A stretch of 18,562 bases of DNA, taken from the NCBI GenBank assembly GCA_963922455.1, contig CAWUIO010000123.1, positions 1 through 18,562 on the forward strand, read 5' to 3'. Both the position numbers and the translations under genes were made by a program. This DNA is from CAWUIO01 sp963922455. Its GTDB lineage: Bacteria; Bacteroidota; Bacteroidia; Cytophagales; Microscillaceae. Positions within the stretch are counted from its first letter, which is position 1. Every line of letters begins with the position of its first letter. Positions 7,538 to 15,281 of this stretch are shown in pieces. The notes under the pieces were generated by a model. It did no database searches. It had not been told where the DNA came from and saw nothing but the letters and a program-made list of their open reading frames with translations.

Positions 7538-8249
7538 AAGTTTTTCCCGACGTTCCTATGACTTGGAACTCATGGACCAGCCCAATATACCTGCTCCCGA
7601 CTTAGAACGTAACTTAAAAGAGCTTGAGTTTATCAATCATTGGCTGGGGGGGCACGCCATAAATTTGGGTATGCTCAATTATCTCAAACGAAAAGGCTTT
7701 TTTGAAGAACAGCGGGTTTACTCCCTCGCCGATTTGGGCTCAGGAGGTGGGGATACCCTAAGGGTAATGGCCCAGTGGTTTAGAAAGAAAAAGATTAAAG
7801 CCAAACTCTACGGTCTTGATTTAAACCCGGTGATGATCCAGTATGCCCAGGAGCAATCCGGAAGCTACTCAGAAATATCTTTCACCCAACAAGATGTTTT
7901 AAGTCCCGATTTTCCCCAAGAATCATATGATTTGGTCAGTTGTAACCTCTTTTGCCACCATCTTCAAGATGAGCAGCTAATCTCCCTATTTGCTGCAGTC
8001 CGGCAATCGGGCAGTACCCTTATTCTAAATGATTTGCACCGCCACCCTCTTGCCTATTACTCTATTTTATATCTAAGTAAGCTATTTAGTAGTTCGTATT
8101 TGGTAAAAAATGATGCTCCCTTATCCGTTAAAAGGTCATTTCGTAGGCAGGAGCTTATACATTTGGCCCAAGAAGCTGGGGTGGCAACTTTTCGGATTCG
8201 GTGGCGTTGGGCTTTTCGCTTTGCCGCTATTCTTTATCCCAAAAAATAA
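7527..8249 (+). CDS. Class I SAM-dependent methyltransferase paired with the type III PKS
   Basis: The 240-residue Rossmann-fold methyltransferase has motif I ADLGSGGGD at 68-76, an acidic strand-2 end YGLDLNP at 95-101 (Asp98 for the ribose), motif QQDV at 121-124 and YDLVSCNLFCHHL at 134-146. The start ATG lies inside the last codons of the polyketide synthase gene, so the two are translationally coupled and should act on the same product. By analogy with the Streptomyces srs and Azotobacter ars clusters, which pair a type III PKS with tailoring enzymes, it may O- or C-methylate a phenolic or pyrone lipid. No oxidase gene follows, unlike some such clusters. The gene converges on gcvP with 50 bases between them. 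Confidence 0.88.
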   Translation: MSAKSFSRRSYDLELMDQPNIPAPDLERNLKELEFINHWLGGHAINLGMLNYLKRKGFFEEQRVYSLADLGSGGGDTLRVMAQWFRKKKIKAKLYGLDLNPVMIQYAQEQSGSYSEISFTQQDVLSPDFPQESYDLVSCNLFCHHLQDEQLISLFAAVRQSGSTLILNDLHRHPLAYYSILYLSKLFSSSYLVKNDAPLSVKRSFRRQELIHLAQEAGVATFRIRWRWAFRFAAILYPKK

Positions 8250-8277
8250 CCGCGCTGATCAAGGACCAACGCGGTTA
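8241..8277 (-). terminator. Intrinsic terminator between convergent genes
   Basis: TAACCGCG (8247-8254) and CGCGGTTA (8270-8277) form a perfect 8-bp stem around 15 bases. On the minus strand the stem is followed by a T-run (six A residues at 8241-8246 on the plus strand), which makes it a classical terminator for gcvP. The stem begins inside the methyltransferase stop codon and may also stop the + strand transcript, though there is no T-run on that side. Confidence 0.75.
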
Positions 8278-8299
8278 GCTATTGTATTACAAGCCAGGA

Positions 8300-11215
8300 T
8301 TAAGCTACTGGCTCGGCTTTGTTTTCTGACTTAGACGCTTCGGCATATTCCGAGATCGGAATACAGCTACACATCAAATTACGATCGCCATAGGCATTAT
8401 CAATTTTGGCCGCAGCCGGCCAAAACTTGCTTTCCTTAAGGTAGCCAAGGGGATAAGCTGCTTTTTCCCGGCTATATGGCATTTCCCACTCGCCCGAGGT
8501 TACCATTTGAGCAGTATGCGGGGCATTCACTACCACATTGTTTCCAGCTTCGGCTTTCCCTTCTTCTACCTCCCGAATTTCCGCTCGGATTTGAATTAGG
8601 GCATCACAGAATCGGTCAAGTTCTTCCTTGCTTTCGCTCTCGGTAGGCTCAATCATCATGGTACCCGGCACCGGGAAAGATACCGTAGGAGCGTGGTAGC
8701 CATAATCCATCAGGCGCTTGGCTATGTCGGCTACTTCAATGCCTACTTTCTTAAAATCGCGGCAGTCTATAATAAACTCGTGGGCACTGGTACCATTAGC
8801 TCCCAAATACAGGGCTTGGTAGTGCCCTTTTAAGCGCACCATAATGTAATTGGAATTCAAAATAGCCCGTTTAGTGGCTTCGGTAAGGCCTTCCCCGCCC
8901 ATCATAGCAATGTAGGCATACGAAATAGCCAAGATACTAGCACTTCCCCAAGGAGCCGAAGAAACCGGATATGTACCTTGCTCAGACATAGCAACGACGC
9001 TATGATTTGGCAAGAAAGGCACCAGGTGTTGGGCTACACAGATCGGCCCCATGCCTGGGCCACCGCCTCCGTGCGGGATACAGAAGGTTTTGTGTAAATT
9101 GAGGTGGCACACATCGGCCCCAATCAAGGCCGGACTGGTGAGTCCGACTTGGGCATTCATATTGGCCCCGTCCATATAGACCTGGCCCCCGTTTTGGTGC
9201 ACCAAGGCACAGATTTCTTGGATAGCTTCTTCAAATACCCCGTGGGTAGAGGGATAAGTCACCATCAAGGCTGCGAGTCTATTGCTGTATTGCTCCGTTT
9301 TTTCTTTTAAATCTTGGACATCTATATTGCCCATTTCATCGCATTTTACCACCACGACTTCCATCCCTGCCATAACCGCACTGGCCGGATTGGTACCGTG
9401 GGCCGAAGAAGGAATCAACGCTACATCACGATGTTCATCGCCCCGGCTCCGGTGATAAGCCCGGATAGTCATCAGGCCACTGTATTCTCCCTGGGCCCCG
9501 GAGTTGGGTTGTAAAGATACCCCAGCAAACCCAGTGATCTCTGCCAACCAAGCAGTTAGGTCCTGAAAGATTTGTTGGTAGCCTTGAGTTTGCTCTAAGG
9601 GGGCAAAAGGGTGCAGTTTTCCAATCTCACTCCAAGTAACCGGCATCATTTCGGTGGTGGAGTTGAGTTTCATGGTACAAGAGCCTAATGGAATCATAGA
9701 GTGAACCAGGGACAAATCTCGGTTTTCCAAGCGTTTGAGGTAACGCAGCATTTCGTGCTCGGTATGGTAGCGGTTAAATACGGGGTGTTCCATAAACGCG
9801 CTTTGCCGGGCCAATTCGGCCGGGATAGCACTTTCTACTTCTTGGGGAAGGTCGCTTAGGCTTATTTCGGGCTTTTGAGCGACCTGAGCAAACACATTGA
9901 CCAATTCTACGAGGTCTTCCAAAGTTTTGGCTTCGTCAAAACTTATTCCGATGCGGTGGTCGGCGAAGTAACGCAGGTTGATCCCTTTACTTTCGGCCCG
10001 TTCTTTAACCTGAGCAGCTTGAGAAGCATCGACCGAGAGGCTTAAGGTGTCAAAATACACCTGATCTTGCACAGCATACCCAAAACCTTGTAATTGCTTT
10101 TGTAAAAGATGGCTCATGCCGTGAATGCGGGCGGCAATATTTTTTAGTCCCTCCGGGCCGTGATATACGGCGTAGGCACCCGCCATGACGGCCAGTAGTA
10201 CCTGAGCCGTACAAATATTAGAGGTGGCTTTCTCCCGACGGATGTGTTGCTCCCGGGTTTGCAAGGCCATGCGGTAGGCTTGGTTTCCCTGAGAGTCTAC
10301 CGATACGCCAATGATACGCCCGGGGATTTGTCTTTTGAAGCGGTCTTTGGTGGCAAAGTAGGCCGCGTGGGGGCCTCCGTAGCCCATGGGTATCCCAAAA
10401 CGCTGAGAAGAGCCTAAAACAACGTCGGCTCCCATTTCTCCGGGAGGGGTTAAGAGAGTCAAGCTAAGGAGATCGGCGGCCACGGCAGTAAACACTTGTT
10501 GTTCTTGAGCCGATTCGATCAAGGCTTTATAATTATGCACCGAGCCATCTGTACCGGGATAGGCCAAAAGCATTCCAAACAAGTCCGGATCGGTGATATC
10601 TAAGCTATCGTGGCTACCAATTAGCAAATCGATGCCCAAAGGTTCCGAGCGGGTTTTTAAGACATCCAAGACCTGCGGGTGGCATAGCTCGGAAGCAAAA
10701 AAGCGTTGGGCTTTTTTCTTGGCTCCCTTGCGAGACCCCCAGAACATGCTCATGGCTTCGGCGGCGGCGGTACCTTCATCTAGCAAAGAAGCATTGGCTA
10801 TTTCCATACCAGTCAAATCCATTACCGTGGTCTGGAAATTAATCAGGGCTTCCATGCGGCCCTGGGCGATTTCAGCTTGGTAAGGGGTGTAGGCGGTGTA
10901 CCAACCCGGGTTTTCCAGAATATTTCTTAAAATAACCGTAGGCGTAAGGCAGTCATGATAGCCCATCCCTAGGTAAGACTTAAACACTTTATTTTGAGAA
11001 GCTAAGGCGTGGAAAGCTTGTAAAAACTCGGCCTCTGATTGGGGCTGAGGCAAATCCATTTTTTTAGCTAAGCGAATACTCGCCGGTACGGTTTTATCGA
11101 TCAACTCTTCCAAGGAGTCCACACCAATCAGATTGAGCATGGCCTCCATCGTTTGGGGGCTACTTCCGTGATGCCGGTCTTGAAAGTTTGGGGTATTATG
11201 TAAGTGAATGGTCAT
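8300..11215 (-). CDS. gcvP: Glycine dehydrogenase (decarboxylating), glycine cleavage system P protein
   Basis: At 971 residues this is the fused, full-length P protein, with the two homologous aminotransferase-fold halves in one chain. It decarboxylates glycine with pyridoxal phosphate and passes the aminomethyl group to the lipoyl arm of GcvH. The PLP lysine is Lys709 in NLHKTF, followed by the glycine-rich PHGGGGPGMGPI. Other family landmarks are MIPLGSCTMKLN, SAHGTNPASAVMAG and, near the C-terminus, RNLMCSCIP. The last dozen residues (SKSENKAEPVA) are a low-complexity tail. gcvH and gcvT are not in the window. A -7 box lies about 58 bases upstream and a terminator directly downstream, so it is likely transcribed alone. 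Confidence 0.98.
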   Translation of the reverse strand: MTIHLHNTPNFQDRHHGSSPQTMEAMLNLIGVDSLEELIDKTVPASIRLAKKMDLPQPQSEAEFLQAFHALASQNKVFKSYLGMGYHDCLTPTVILRNILENPGWYTAYTPYQAEIAQGRMEALINFQTTVMDLTGMEIANASLLDEGTAAAEAMSMFWGSRKGAKKKAQRFFASELCHPQVLDVLKTRSEPLGIDLLIGSHDSLDITDPDLFGMLLAYPGTDGSVHNYKALIESAQEQQVFTAVAADLLSLTLLTPPGEMGADVVLGSSQRFGIPMGYGGPHAAYFATKDRFKRQIPGRIIGVSVDSQGNQAYRMALQTREQHIRREKATSNICTAQVLLAVMAGAYAVYHGPEGLKNIAARIHGMSHLLQKQLQGFGYAVQDQVYFDTLSLSVDASQAAQVKERAESKGINLRYFADHRIGISFDEAKTLEDLVELVNVFAQVAQKPEISLSDLPQEVESAIPAELARQSAFMEHPVFNRYHTEHEMLRYLKRLENRDLSLVHSMIPLGSCTMKLNSTTEMMPVTWSEIGKLHPFAPLEQTQGYQQIFQDLTAWLAEITGFAGVSLQPNSGAQGEYSGLMTIRAYHRSRGDEHRDVALIPSSAHGTNPASAVMAGMEVVVVKCDEMGNIDVQDLKEKTEQYSNRLAALMVTYPSTHGVFEEAIQEICALVHQNGGQVYMDGANMNAQVGLTSPALIGADVCHLNLHKTFCIPHGGGGPGMGPICVAQHLVPFLPNHSVVAMSEQGTYPVSSAPWGSASILAISYAYIAMMGGEGLTEATKRAILNSNYIMVRLKGHYQALYLGANGTSAHEFIIDCRDFKKVGIEVADIAKRLMDYGYHAPTVSFPVPGTMMIEPTESESKEELDRFCDALIQIRAEIREVEEGKAEAGNNVVVNAPHTAQMVTSGEWEMPYSREKAAYPLGYLKESKFWPAAAKIDNAYGDRNLMCSCIPISEYAEASKSENKAEPVA

Positions 11216-11272
11216 TATTCAAGTATCAATTTAGTGGGTGGCAAATTGCCCTTGATTCCATTGGAAAAGGCG

Positions 11273-11280
11273 CAAATATA
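11273..11280 (-). promoter_or_regulatory. Candidate -7 promoter box for gcvP
   Basis: On the minus strand the sequence is TATATTTG, a full match to TAnnTTTG. It lies 58 bases before the gcvP ATG and would give a leader of about 50 bases. That leader contains two small palindromes (TTCCA/TGGAA and GGCAA/TTGCC). No well-spaced -33 TTG is evident. I see no glycine riboswitch features in the leader. Confidence 0.5.
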
Positions 11281-11438
11281 CAAAATTAGAATTAGAATAA
11301 GATAAGTCCAATAATATCCTAAAATAAGCTGTCTATGGAATTTGTTTACCCAAATAGGACAAGAAATGCAGGAAAAAGCATGGAAGAGGCCAAGACTCCC
11401 ATATCGGTATAAAACATCTCGCTGGAAACGAATTAGAA
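11281..11438. other. Noncoding region between gcvP promoter and repeat copy 2
   Basis: AT-rich near 11281-11340, mixed afterwards. No gene or strong structure is seen. On the minus strand, just beyond copy 2, a CCAGCGA stretch resembles the region downstream of copy 3, so the repeat unit may once have been longer. A minus-strand open frame at 11333-11584 runs through the repeat and is not gene-like. Confidence 0.45.
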
Positions 11439-11570
11439 GGCTTAGGGATGGAGCGGCATGTTTGAGCTCGTGGGGGCCTGGGGGTAAAGGCAGCGAGTAG
11501 CGAGAGCCCGACCCGCGCTATATACCCGATTTCAGGGTTACAAAGCGCATTATCATAGCGCGGGGAAGCT
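11439..11570 (-). repeat. Structured dispersed repeat, copy 2
   Basis: Read on the minus strand, this copy begins 22 bases after the rimK stop. The closing stem uses AAGC (11566-11569) against GCTT (11440-11443) on the plus strand. Copies 1 and 3 have a G-C pair where this one has a T-A pair, a compensatory change. Stem 2 is a perfect 10-bp pairing of 11555-11564 with 11512-11521 (CCCGCGCTAT type), unrelated in sequence to copy 1. The conserved blocks CTACTCGC and CTCAAACATGCCGCTC are present. Stem 3 is weaker (CTCG/CGAG plus TG/CA with one bulge). Confidence 0.85.
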
Positions 11571-11592
11571 CCAAAGGTCTTCAATCAAAATT

Positions 11593-12504
11593 TTAGACGC
11601 CAACGTTGTCCTTCTTCTTACGGGCTGTATTATTGATATTGTTTTCGATATACTCAATGATACGGGAGGCGATGTCTTCGCCCGTTGCTTGCTCAATGCC
11701 CTCTAAACCAGGAGAGGAGTTTACTTCAATCACCAAGGGCCCCCGCTCAGCCCTCAGCATATCCACCCCAGCCACGGCCAGCCCTAAGGCTTTGGCTGCT
11801 TTTACAGCTACGGTTTTTTCGGCCCGGCTCAACTTTACTTGGCTACTCACGCCACCACGGTGTAAATTGGAACGAAACTCTCCCTCCACAGCCTGTCGCT
11901 TCATGGCGCCCACTACTTTTCCATCTACTACAAAAGCCCGGATATCGGCCCCTTTGGCCTCCTTGATGAATTCTTGTACCAAAATATTGGCATCTAATCC
12001 ATAAAATGCCTCCATAACAGACTTAGCAGCACTTTTGGTCTCGGCTAAGACCACCCCCAGCCCTTGGGTTCCTTCTAAGATTTTAATTACCAAAGGAACT
12101 CCCCCCACGTGATTAATCAGGTACTCGATGTCTCTAGGATATTTCGCGAAAGCAGTTTTGGGAATGCCTACTCCGGCTTTGGCCAAAATTTGCAAACTAC
12201 GAAGTTTGTCCCGAGAACGAACTAATGCTAGAGAACTAAGCGTGGTAAATACATTCTTGACTTCAAATTGACGGATAATGGCGCTACCATAAAAAGTAAC
12301 CGAGCTACCGATGCGTGGGATTATGGCATCTACTTCGGCTAAGGCGCGATCTTCTAAATAAATATTTGTGCTCCCTGTTTCCATGACCACATGGCATTTT
12401 GCGTGGTTAATGATCTCGGGGGTGTGCCCTCGTTGTTGGGCAGCTTCAATGAGACGCCGAGTTGAGTATAGGTTCTCCCCTCGGGAAAGGACAGCTATAT
12501 TCAT
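11593..12504 (-). CDS. rimK: RimK-type ATP-grasp ligase (alpha-L-glutamate ligase)
   Basis: The 303-residue protein matches E. coli RimK (about 300 residues), which adds glutamates to the C-terminus of ribosomal protein S6 using ATP. ATP-grasp landmarks are Lys141 in VIKILEGTQGLGV, the QEFIKEAKG hinge (about 177-185), DIRAFVV at 187-193 and the metal-binding set Asp248, Glu260 and Asn262 in VIEVNSSPG. The C-terminal tail is lysine- and asparagine-rich. Its ATG overlaps the stop of the upstream protease gene in an ATGA arrangement, so the two are coupled, which resembles the rimB-rimK pairing of Pseudomonas. Other tagged targets are possible, since RimK homologues also modify small peptides or cofactors. 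Confidence 0.92.
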   Translation of the reverse strand: MNIAVLSRGENLYSTRRLIEAAQQRGHTPEIINHAKCHVVMETGSTNIYLEDRALAEVDAIIPRIGSSVTFYGSAIIRQFEVKNVFTTLSSLALVRSRDKLRSLQILAKAGVGIPKTAFAKYPRDIEYLINHVGGVPLVIKILEGTQGLGVVLAETKSAAKSVMEAFYGLDANILVQEFIKEAKGADIRAFVVDGKVVGAMKRQAVEGEFRSNLHRGGVSSQVKLSRAEKTVAVKAAKALGLAVAGVDMLRAERGPLVIEVNSSPGLEGIEQATGEDIASRIIEYIENNINNTARKKKDNVGV

Positions 12505-12974
12505 GGGGCTGGTGATTCGTAGTTTGACTTTAATTTATAAGACAAATCCTTTTGGGACACGTCTACCAAAAAGCGGTTTTTGAGGAGTTTTTTTCCAATA
12601 AGAACCGGGAATTTCATGGATTCCCGGTCGGCCAAGCTAAATTCAGTAAGAAAGGTTTGGGCAAATAAGGTGATATTCATTTTGACGACAAAACGAAATT
12701 GAGCGTGCCCGGTGGAGCTTTTTATCTGTCTCTCTTCAAAATTTTCCGTCCTATATTCTTGGGCTGAATAATTTTTATAACTAGGGTCTAGTAATTTAAA
12801 CCCTAAAAATTCTTTACCATCTTTTTCAATGATCCGGGCCCTTTGACAGTGAATAGATGAAGTCTCTGCTCCAGTATCTATCTTGGCCGGCACATTAAAG
12901 AGATTAAAATCTGGAAAATCCAATCGGTCTAAGGTCCCGATGATAATCTTAGAGCTTGAATTTTTCTTTTTCAA
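12501..12974 (-). CDS. RimB-like retropepsin-fold protease (RimK-associated, PF05618 type)
   Basis: This 157-residue protein belongs to the family annotated as ATP-dependent zinc protease, now understood as retropepsin-like. The active-site motif is DTGAETSSIH at 33-42, where Asp33 would be the catalytic aspartate of a homodimer. The second conserved strand is FPVLIGKKLL at 122-131, followed by FLVDVS. There is no signal peptide, so it is cytoplasmic. Pseudomonas RimB cuts the glutamate tails that RimK puts on S6, and the ATGA overlap with rimK here supports the same role. No rimA is seen. The start ATG at 12974 follows an A-rich stretch without a clear Shine-Dalgarno sequence. Confidence 0.85.
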   Translation of the reverse strand: MKKKNSSSKIIIGTLDRLDFPDFNLFNVPAKIDTGAETSSIHCQRARIIEKDGKEFLGFKLLDPSYKNYSAQEYRTENFEERQIKSSTGHAQFRFVVKMNITLFAQTFLTEFSLADRESMKFPVLIGKKLLKNRFLVDVSQKDLSYKLKSNYESPAP

Positions 12975-12984
12975 TAAAAACCTT

Positions 12985-13013
12985 TTAAGGTAGAAAGATC
13001 AAACACTTGGCAA
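12985..13013 (-). promoter_or_regulatory. Candidate promoter for the rimB-like/rimK pair
   Basis: On the minus strand a TTG (13011-13013) is followed after 18 bases by TACCTTAA (12985-12992), which matches TAnnTT but not the final TG of the Bacteroidota -7 box. The position, 11 bases before the start codon, would give a very short leader. The remaining gap to radA (to 13137) is AT-rich with no other signal. Confidence 0.3.
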
Positions 13014-13137
13014 TGAAATACTTAGCACTCAATTTATAAATTCACCCCTTAAATTAAAATTATTTTTCAATTAATAATAGGTGTCTAAGAATATTTATTT
13101 TTGAGATTTGTAAGGGCTGTCTGTACTTAACCATGAT

Positions 13138-14556
13138 CTATTCCTCAAATAAATCTTCAAATACCTCTTCCAACTTCCCAAAGGCTCGTATATCGATGCT
13201 AAACCGATCACTTTGGATACTTTTACGGGCAAACCGAGAGACGTAAATCCTTTGAAAGCCTAGTTTTTCGGCTTCGGATATGCGTTGTTCTACTTTGTTT
13301 ACCGCTCTGACTTCACCTCCCAAACCAATCTCGGCGGCAAAACACGTCTTGGGGGGGATGATCCGATCTTCATAAGAGGAAACAATGGATACACAGACCG
13401 CCAAATCGATAGCCGGGTCTTCAATTTTGAGGCCGCCCGTGATATTTAAAAAGACATCTTGGGTGCCTAATCTATACCCTCCCCTTTTTTCCAAAACAGC
13501 CAGTACCATATTTAGGCGCTTGCCATCATACCCGGTAGAGCTTCTTTGGGGAGTACCATAGCTTGATACGCCTACCAAGGATTGTATTTCAATGAGTAGG
13601 GGCCGGTTGCCTTCTAAGGTAGCCCCCACGGAAATCCCGCTGATTTCCTCATCTCGCTGGGAGATCAAAATTTCGGAGGGGTTGTTTACTTCACGCAGCC
13701 CATTGCCGAGCATTTCGTAAATTCCTAGTTCGGAAGTGGAGCCAAAGCGGTTTTTGTTGGCGCGCAAGATGCGGTAAACCAAGTGCCGGTCGCCCTCAAA
13801 CTGCAAAACGGTATCTACCATATGCTCGAGAATTTTAGGACCGGCTATGTTGCCATCTTTGGTGATATGCCCTATCAAAAAAACTGGGGTACCGCTTTCT
13901 TTGGCAAATTTCATCAACTCGGCGGTACACTCGCGTACCTGAGAAACACTCCCTGCCCCCGACTCAATGAAAGCCGACTGTAAGGTTTGAATAGAGTCCA
14001 CAATGAGCAAATCGGGCTCAAACATTTCTACCTGTTTAAAAATGTTCTGTGTGGACGTTTCGGTGAGAATATAACAACCCGATTTGCGATCGTCTTCGGA
14101 TAGCCCTAGCGATATATGGGTACCGGCGTGACTCAGACGCTCAGCCCGCATTTTGATTTGCTGTTCACTTTCCTCCCCAGAAATGTATAAAATTTTGAGT
14201 TGGGAGAGCTGCAAGGCGATTTGCAGCATCAGGGTAGATTTACCAATGCCAGGTTCGCCACCTATCAAAACCAGAGAACCCGGCACGATCCCTCCTCCCA
14301 AGACCCGGTTTAGCTCTTGGTCAGGGCTCAGGATTCGATTTTCTTGGATGGGGTTTATCTCTTTGAGGGCCCGGGGCTTGCTGGATACTTTTTGGGAGGT
14401 AGAGGTACGCCATTCTCCCTTTTGCTCGGTATTGGGTTTTTGAATGACTTCCTCTACGAAGGTGTTCCATTGTTCGCAAGCAGGGCACTTTCCCAACCAT
14501 TTGGGGGATTGGTAACCACACTTTTGACAAAAATAGGCAGATTTGACTTTAGCCAT
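13138..14556 (-). CDS. radA: DNA repair protein RadA (Sms)
   Basis: RadA is a hexameric RecA-like ATPase that drives branch migration during recombination repair. Using the ATG at 14556 it has 472 residues. A four-cysteine zinc finger lies at the N-terminus (Cys10, 13, 24 and 27). Walker A GEPGIGKST is at 100-108, Walker B LLIVD at 183-187, the RadA-specific KNRFGS at 268-273, and a Lon-like C-terminal domain follows. An in-frame TTG two codons upstream (14562) is possible, but MAKVKSAYFC is the usual family start. A -7 box and a palindrome lie directly upstream. The nearest upstream gene on this strand ends 91 bases before it, so radA probably has its own promoter. Confidence 0.97.
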   Translation of the reverse strand: MAKVKSAYFCQKCGYQSPKWLGKCPACEQWNTFVEEVIQKPNTEQKGEWRTSTSQKVSSKPRALKEINPIQENRILSPDQELNRVLGGGIVPGSLVLIGGEPGIGKSTLMLQIALQLSQLKILYISGEESEQQIKMRAERLSHAGTHISLGLSEDDRKSGCYILTETSTQNIFKQVEMFEPDLLIVDSIQTLQSAFIESGAGSVSQVRECTAELMKFAKESGTPVFLIGHITKDGNIAGPKILEHMVDTVLQFEGDRHLVYRILRANKNRFGSTSELGIYEMLGNGLREVNNPSEILISQRDEEISGISVGATLEGNRPLLIEIQSLVGVSSYGTPQRSSTGYDGKRLNMVLAVLEKRGGYRLGTQDVFLNITGGLKIEDPAIDLAVCVSIVSSYEDRIIPPKTCFAAEIGLGGEVRAVNKVEQRISEAEKLGFQRIYVSRFARKSIQSDRFSIDIRAFGKLEEVFEDLFEE

Positions 14557-14575
14557 GGGCAAATAGGAGCAGGTT

Positions 14576-14596
14576 TTTGTTTAATTATTAAACAAA
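14576..14596. promoter_or_regulatory. 21-bp perfect palindrome at the radA promoter
   Basis: TTTGTTTAAT (14576-14585) and ATTAAACAAA (14587-14596) are perfect inverted arms around a single T. The palindrome overlaps the -7 box at 14593-14600, where a repressor would block transcription. The regulator is unknown. Confidence 0.45.
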
Positions 14597-14600
14597 GATA
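14593..14600 (-). promoter_or_regulatory. Candidate -7 promoter box for radA
   Basis: On the minus strand the sequence reads TATCTTTG, a full match to TAnnTTTG, 36 bases before the radA ATG. There is no TTG at the expected -33 spacing. Confidence 0.45.
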
Positions 14601-14653
14601 GATATTTTTTAGCAATCCCCAGGCTATTGCTCCCTTGGCCTCTCCAGAAAGGC

Positions 14654-15226
14654 TTATTCTTTCTTGCTTGGGGCCTTGATGACAATCACGTTAAAACCTT
14701 GTTCGTAGCGGTCCCGTGTGGTGGCCATCCATCTCTCACGTTTGCTTAGAGCTTGGGTAGGCTCCAAGACTTTCATCTTGAGGGCCCGAATTTCTTCGGA
14801 ATGGTCTTGGTCAAAATGAAAATCATAAGCCTCCATTTCGTGAAAATGGGTATGGTCAAACTGATGGTCATCGTGCGAAATAGAAGTCAGATACACGTGA
14901 AAAGGGTGTAAAAAATCATAATTTTCGTGCTCATGGATTAGGATGTGCACCGGATAGTAGCCCTCTAGCACAAAGCTGATGGTATCTTTTTCGGCTACGT
15001 GCAAGTTTACTCTTCCTAAAAAATCGGTTTTATTAGGTTCTTCCCCATTGAGCTCAATTCGGGAATGCACCACAACGCCTTTGAGGTCCTTGTGGGTTTC
15101 TGAATCAACTACTTGAAAAACACAGTCTTGGGCATTCACCTGAGCTAGCAAAGAAATACAAAATAGCCCTCCTAGAAGTATGAGTCTTTTGAAGGCAAAA
15201 GGCAATTGGTAAAAATGTTTCATCAT
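14654..15226 (-). CDS. Secreted histidine-rich protein with a carboxypeptidase regulatory-like domain
   Basis: With the ATG at 15226 the protein has 190 residues. It has a clear signal peptide (basic start, hydrophobic 13-28, probable cut after VNA at 32) and then a small beta-sandwich like the CarboxypepD_reg domains of Bacteroidota outer-membrane proteins (about 35-115; VVDSETHKDLKGVVV, GYYPVHI). From 94 to 142 there are 12 histidines in 49 residues, mixed with Asp and Glu, which suggests binding of a divalent metal. The C-terminus is helical and basic. An upstream TTG at 15256 is open but would put ten residues before the signal peptide. I do not recognise a specific function. No transporter or sensor is adjacent. 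Confidence 0.7.
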   Translation of the reverse strand: MMKHFYQLPFAFKRLILLGGLFCISLLAQVNAQDCVFQVVDSETHKDLKGVVVHSRIELNGEEPNKTDFLGRVNLHVAEKDTISFVLEGYYPVHILIHEHENYDFLHPFHVYLTSISHDDHQFDHTHFHEMEAYDFHFDQDHSEEIRALKMKVLEPTQALSKRERWMATTRDRYEQGFNVIVIKAPSKKE

Positions 15227-15281
15227 AAAGTTTAGGCAGTGATAATTGTCTCTCAAGTATGTAAACGCCTAAAGTGAGCGA

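Noticed and set aside
11216..11272. Glycine riboswitch in the gcvP leader
   Set aside because: The leader is only about 50 bases long and lacks the conserved aptamer core; only two small palindromes are present.
11333..11584. 83-codon minus-strand frame downstream of rimK
   Set aside because: It runs through repeat copy 2, and its translation has no protein-like pattern; the conservation there is of base pairing, not codons.
11606..12004. 132-codon plus-strand frame opposite rimK
   Set aside because: Ser/Thr/Pro-rich translation typical of an antisense shadow; rimK has clear ATP-grasp motifs.
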